Part shown: one piece after another, positions 22,043-23,172 of the stretch | Layout: the number at the start of each line of letters is the position of its first letter | Position numbering within the stretch: the stretch's first letter is position 1 | Source of the DNA: Campylobacterales bacterium | GTDB taxonomy: Bacteria; Campylobacterota; Campylobacteria; Campylobacterales; JALSKU01 | Reading direction: 5' to 3' | Assembly (NCBI GenBank): GCA_027023175.1 | Contig: JALVWW010000328.1 | Span: 1 to 23,172 of the forward strand | DNA length: 23,172 nucleotides | Position numbers and translations under genes: made by a program | Notes under the pieces: model-generated | Database searches by the model: none | Seen by the model: only the letters and a program-made list of their open reading frames with translations | Told to the model about the DNA's origin: nothing

Positions 22043-23172
22043 ATGACAAAAACATTAAACGATAAACTGATAAAAAACTCAGCGATTGTCGCCATCTCTA
22101 ATAAAATCTCACTCTTGCAAAGAAAGATTTTAAACTTTTTGATTGCATTTGCATATATTGACCTCAAAGAGAAAGAGAGTTTTACAATAGAGTTAAAATA
22201 CCTCAAAACCATTGTAGGTTTTAACTCTAAAAATCTCTCCTATTTAAAAGAAGCCCTCAAAGGACTTCTAGCAACTGTCGTTGAGTTTAATCTTTTATGA
22301 AAAGATAAAGATGCTTGGAGTGCAACGACACTCCTTGCCTCTGTTGAGTTTGCTCAGTGAAAATGTACTTACTCCTTTTCGCCAGTGCTAAGAAAAAAAC
22401 TGCATGAACCAAATATCTATGCAAAGATAAAACTCTCCACCATGAAGCTTTTTTCCTCCAAATACTCACTCTGTCTTTATGAAATATTTGTCGATTATCA
22501 AAACATCTGACAAACACCAGTCATTTTACTTGATGACTTTAAAAAACTTATGGGAGTAGATAAAGAGAAGTACAAAGAGTTTAAAAGATTTTCTGCTCGT
22601 GTTATAAAACCTGCCATAGAGGAGTTAAGCTCCATCGGTGGCTATGATGTAAAAATCGCTTACACCAAAGAAAATAAAAAAGTAACCGCCCTAAAATTTC
22701 ACTTTAAAGAGCTAAAATGTGAGAAAAATCCTCTACAGGAGATGAAGATTTTTAATAATCTTGATTTGCAAAAAAGACTTGTAAATGAGTTTTGACTCTC
22801 ACTCAGACAAGCTCAAAGAGTGATAAAAATCTATCCTGTTCCCTACATCAAGGAGAGTTTAGAGATTATCAAACATAAAGTGCATCAAAAACTTATAAAG
22901 AACATCCCTGCTTATACTCTAACTGTATTAAAAAATGACTTTCATCCCACTCTCTCATATCCACAAAAACAATCCATACTACCAAGTACTCAAAGAGACA
23001 CATGAGAAAAATGCACCCACAAAAACTGACTGGAAAATACTAAAAGTGCAACTAGCTTGAATTTACTACATCATACAAACGATAGTGCTGTATCTAAAGC
23101 TCAAAAAAAAGCTCTTAAAGATTTTTACTCGCTCAAACAAGAGCGACAAGAAAAACTCATAGAGGAGTTTAA
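22043..23172 (+). CDS. Rep_3-family plasmid replication initiator, 3' end missing (UGA=Gly code)
   Basis: At least 376 residues are visible, with six TGA read as Gly (residues 86, 106, 156, 251, 321 and 329). It binds iterons and opens the origin. The N-terminal winged helix holds NKISLLQRKILNFLIAFAYI and the second holds SFSPVLRKKLHEPNIYAKI, then KLSTMKLFSSKYSLCLYEI and DDFKKLMGVDKEKYKEFKRF, the classic Rep_3 layout. TGA stands at QNI-G-QTPV and NEF-G-LSLRQAQ, where glycine is natural. The region after residue 300 is low-complexity and less certain; the frame is open to the window edge, ending in KQERQEKLIEEF. It starts at ATG 22043 with no strong Shine-Dalgarno. In the standard code it would be a broken pseudogene. 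Confidence 0.85.

Larger units (their letters stand above)
17566..23172. other. Segment written in a UGA=Gly genetic code (table 25)
   Basis: Five consecutive genes on both strands contain 35 in-frame TGA codons (13, 4, 8, 4 and 6 by gene in coordinate order) and no in-frame TAA, TAG or frameshift. TGA replaces family-invariant glycines: P-loop GSG-K (complement of 20869-20871), GG-SPCQG (complement of 18502-18504), SC-G (complement of 18676-18678), YL-G-VEP (complement of 18328-18330) and RR-G-R (complement of 17836-17838). TGG is kept for Trp in LYWTN, NGWTV, SPSWD and DAWSA. All visible stops are TAA or TAG. This is the code of Absconditabacteria and Gracilibacteria. No suppressor tRNA-Gly(UCA) was seen in the window. 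Confidence 0.9.

Noticed and set aside
22860..23160. Frameshift near the rep 3' end (a second frame reads YQVLKETHEKNAP and on)
   Set aside because: The main frame stays open to the edge under table 25 and ends in a plausible helical tail. The alternative frame has a stop (TAG) at about 23,160. I left it as one frame but trust the region after residue 300 less.
17566..23172. UGA read as tryptophan (table 4) in the right-hand segment
   Set aside because: Trp would sit in the P-loop (GSWKS) and in the GGSPCQG block, which are glycine in these families, and TGG is already used for Trp at true Trp positions (LYWTN, NGWTV).
17566..23172. A stretch of decaying pseudogenes
   Set aside because: All interruptions are TGA. 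There are no in-frame TAA/TAG codons or frameshifts over about 1,600 codons, and catalytic motifs are intact. Random decay would give a mixture of lesions.
17566..23172. Selenocysteine insertion or programmed read-through at TGA
   Set aside because: Thirty-five sites in five unrelated proteins, on glycine columns and without a common downstream stem-loop, do not fit either mechanism.
1..23172. Circular closure of the window (joining its right end to its left end)
   Set aside because: Joining the open rep frame to position 1 gives no sensible continuation, and no terminal repeat was seen.

Overview
The window is AT-rich bacterial DNA made of two parts that do not use the same genetic code. 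Positions 1 to about 17,570 read cleanly in the standard bacterial code and look like a Campylobacterota (epsilonproteobacterial, Sulfurimonas/Sulfurovum-like) accessory region. Pointers are the gene styles, the helical-bimodular-type chemoreceptor and promoters with a strong TATAAT but no good -35. The taxon is an inference. Positions about 17,570 to 23,172 only make sense if UGA is read as glycine (translation table 25, known from Absconditabacteria/SR1 and Gracilibacteria/BD1-5). Five genes there contain 35 in-frame TGA codons. These fall on invariant glycines: the P-loop GSGKS of an ATPase, and GGSPCQG and SCG of a cytosine methyltransferase. TGG is still used for Trp, and every visible stop is TAA or TAG.

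Layout of the standard-code part: the 5' part of an unknown gene (1-154, minus); a tyrosine recombinase (320-1441); a four-gene minus-strand operon (1509-4315) resembling an ABC-three-component (ABC-3C) conflict system, in which a small helical protein and the CTD-like protein share an amyloid/RHIM-like motif; then a signalling block (4539-14661). The block holds a GGDEF-EAL protein, an MCP-CheB-CheR-outer-membrane-protein operon, a REC-REC-PAS-PAS-HD-GYP protein and a two-component system (histidine kinase and OmpR-type regulator). All four transcription units of this block carry TTTCAT exactly 16 nt upstream of the -10 box, which suggests one regulon, possibly run by the local OmpR-type regulator, whose own promoter carries the site. 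A DUF2290 protein and a UvrD-like helicase with an N-terminal extension (14761-17566) form a candidate defence pair.

Layout of the recoded part: a C5-cytosine DNA methyltransferase (17566-18714), a Replic_Relax-like winged-helix protein (18889-19707), a TraG/VirD4/HerA-like DNA-pumping ATPase (19708-21000) and an unknown protein (21099-21563), all on the minus strand; then an origin-like region with repeats and palindromes (21564-22042) and a divergent Rep_3-type plasmid initiator (22043 to beyond the window). This is a small mobilizable plasmid backbone from a UGA=Gly organism.

The two codes meet at or just right of the helicase promoter (about 17,594-17,635). Either the contig is chimeric, or DNA really moved between a Campylobacterota and a code-25 bacterium. 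The sequence alone cannot decide this. No tRNA, rRNA, CRISPR array or insertion sequence was found.
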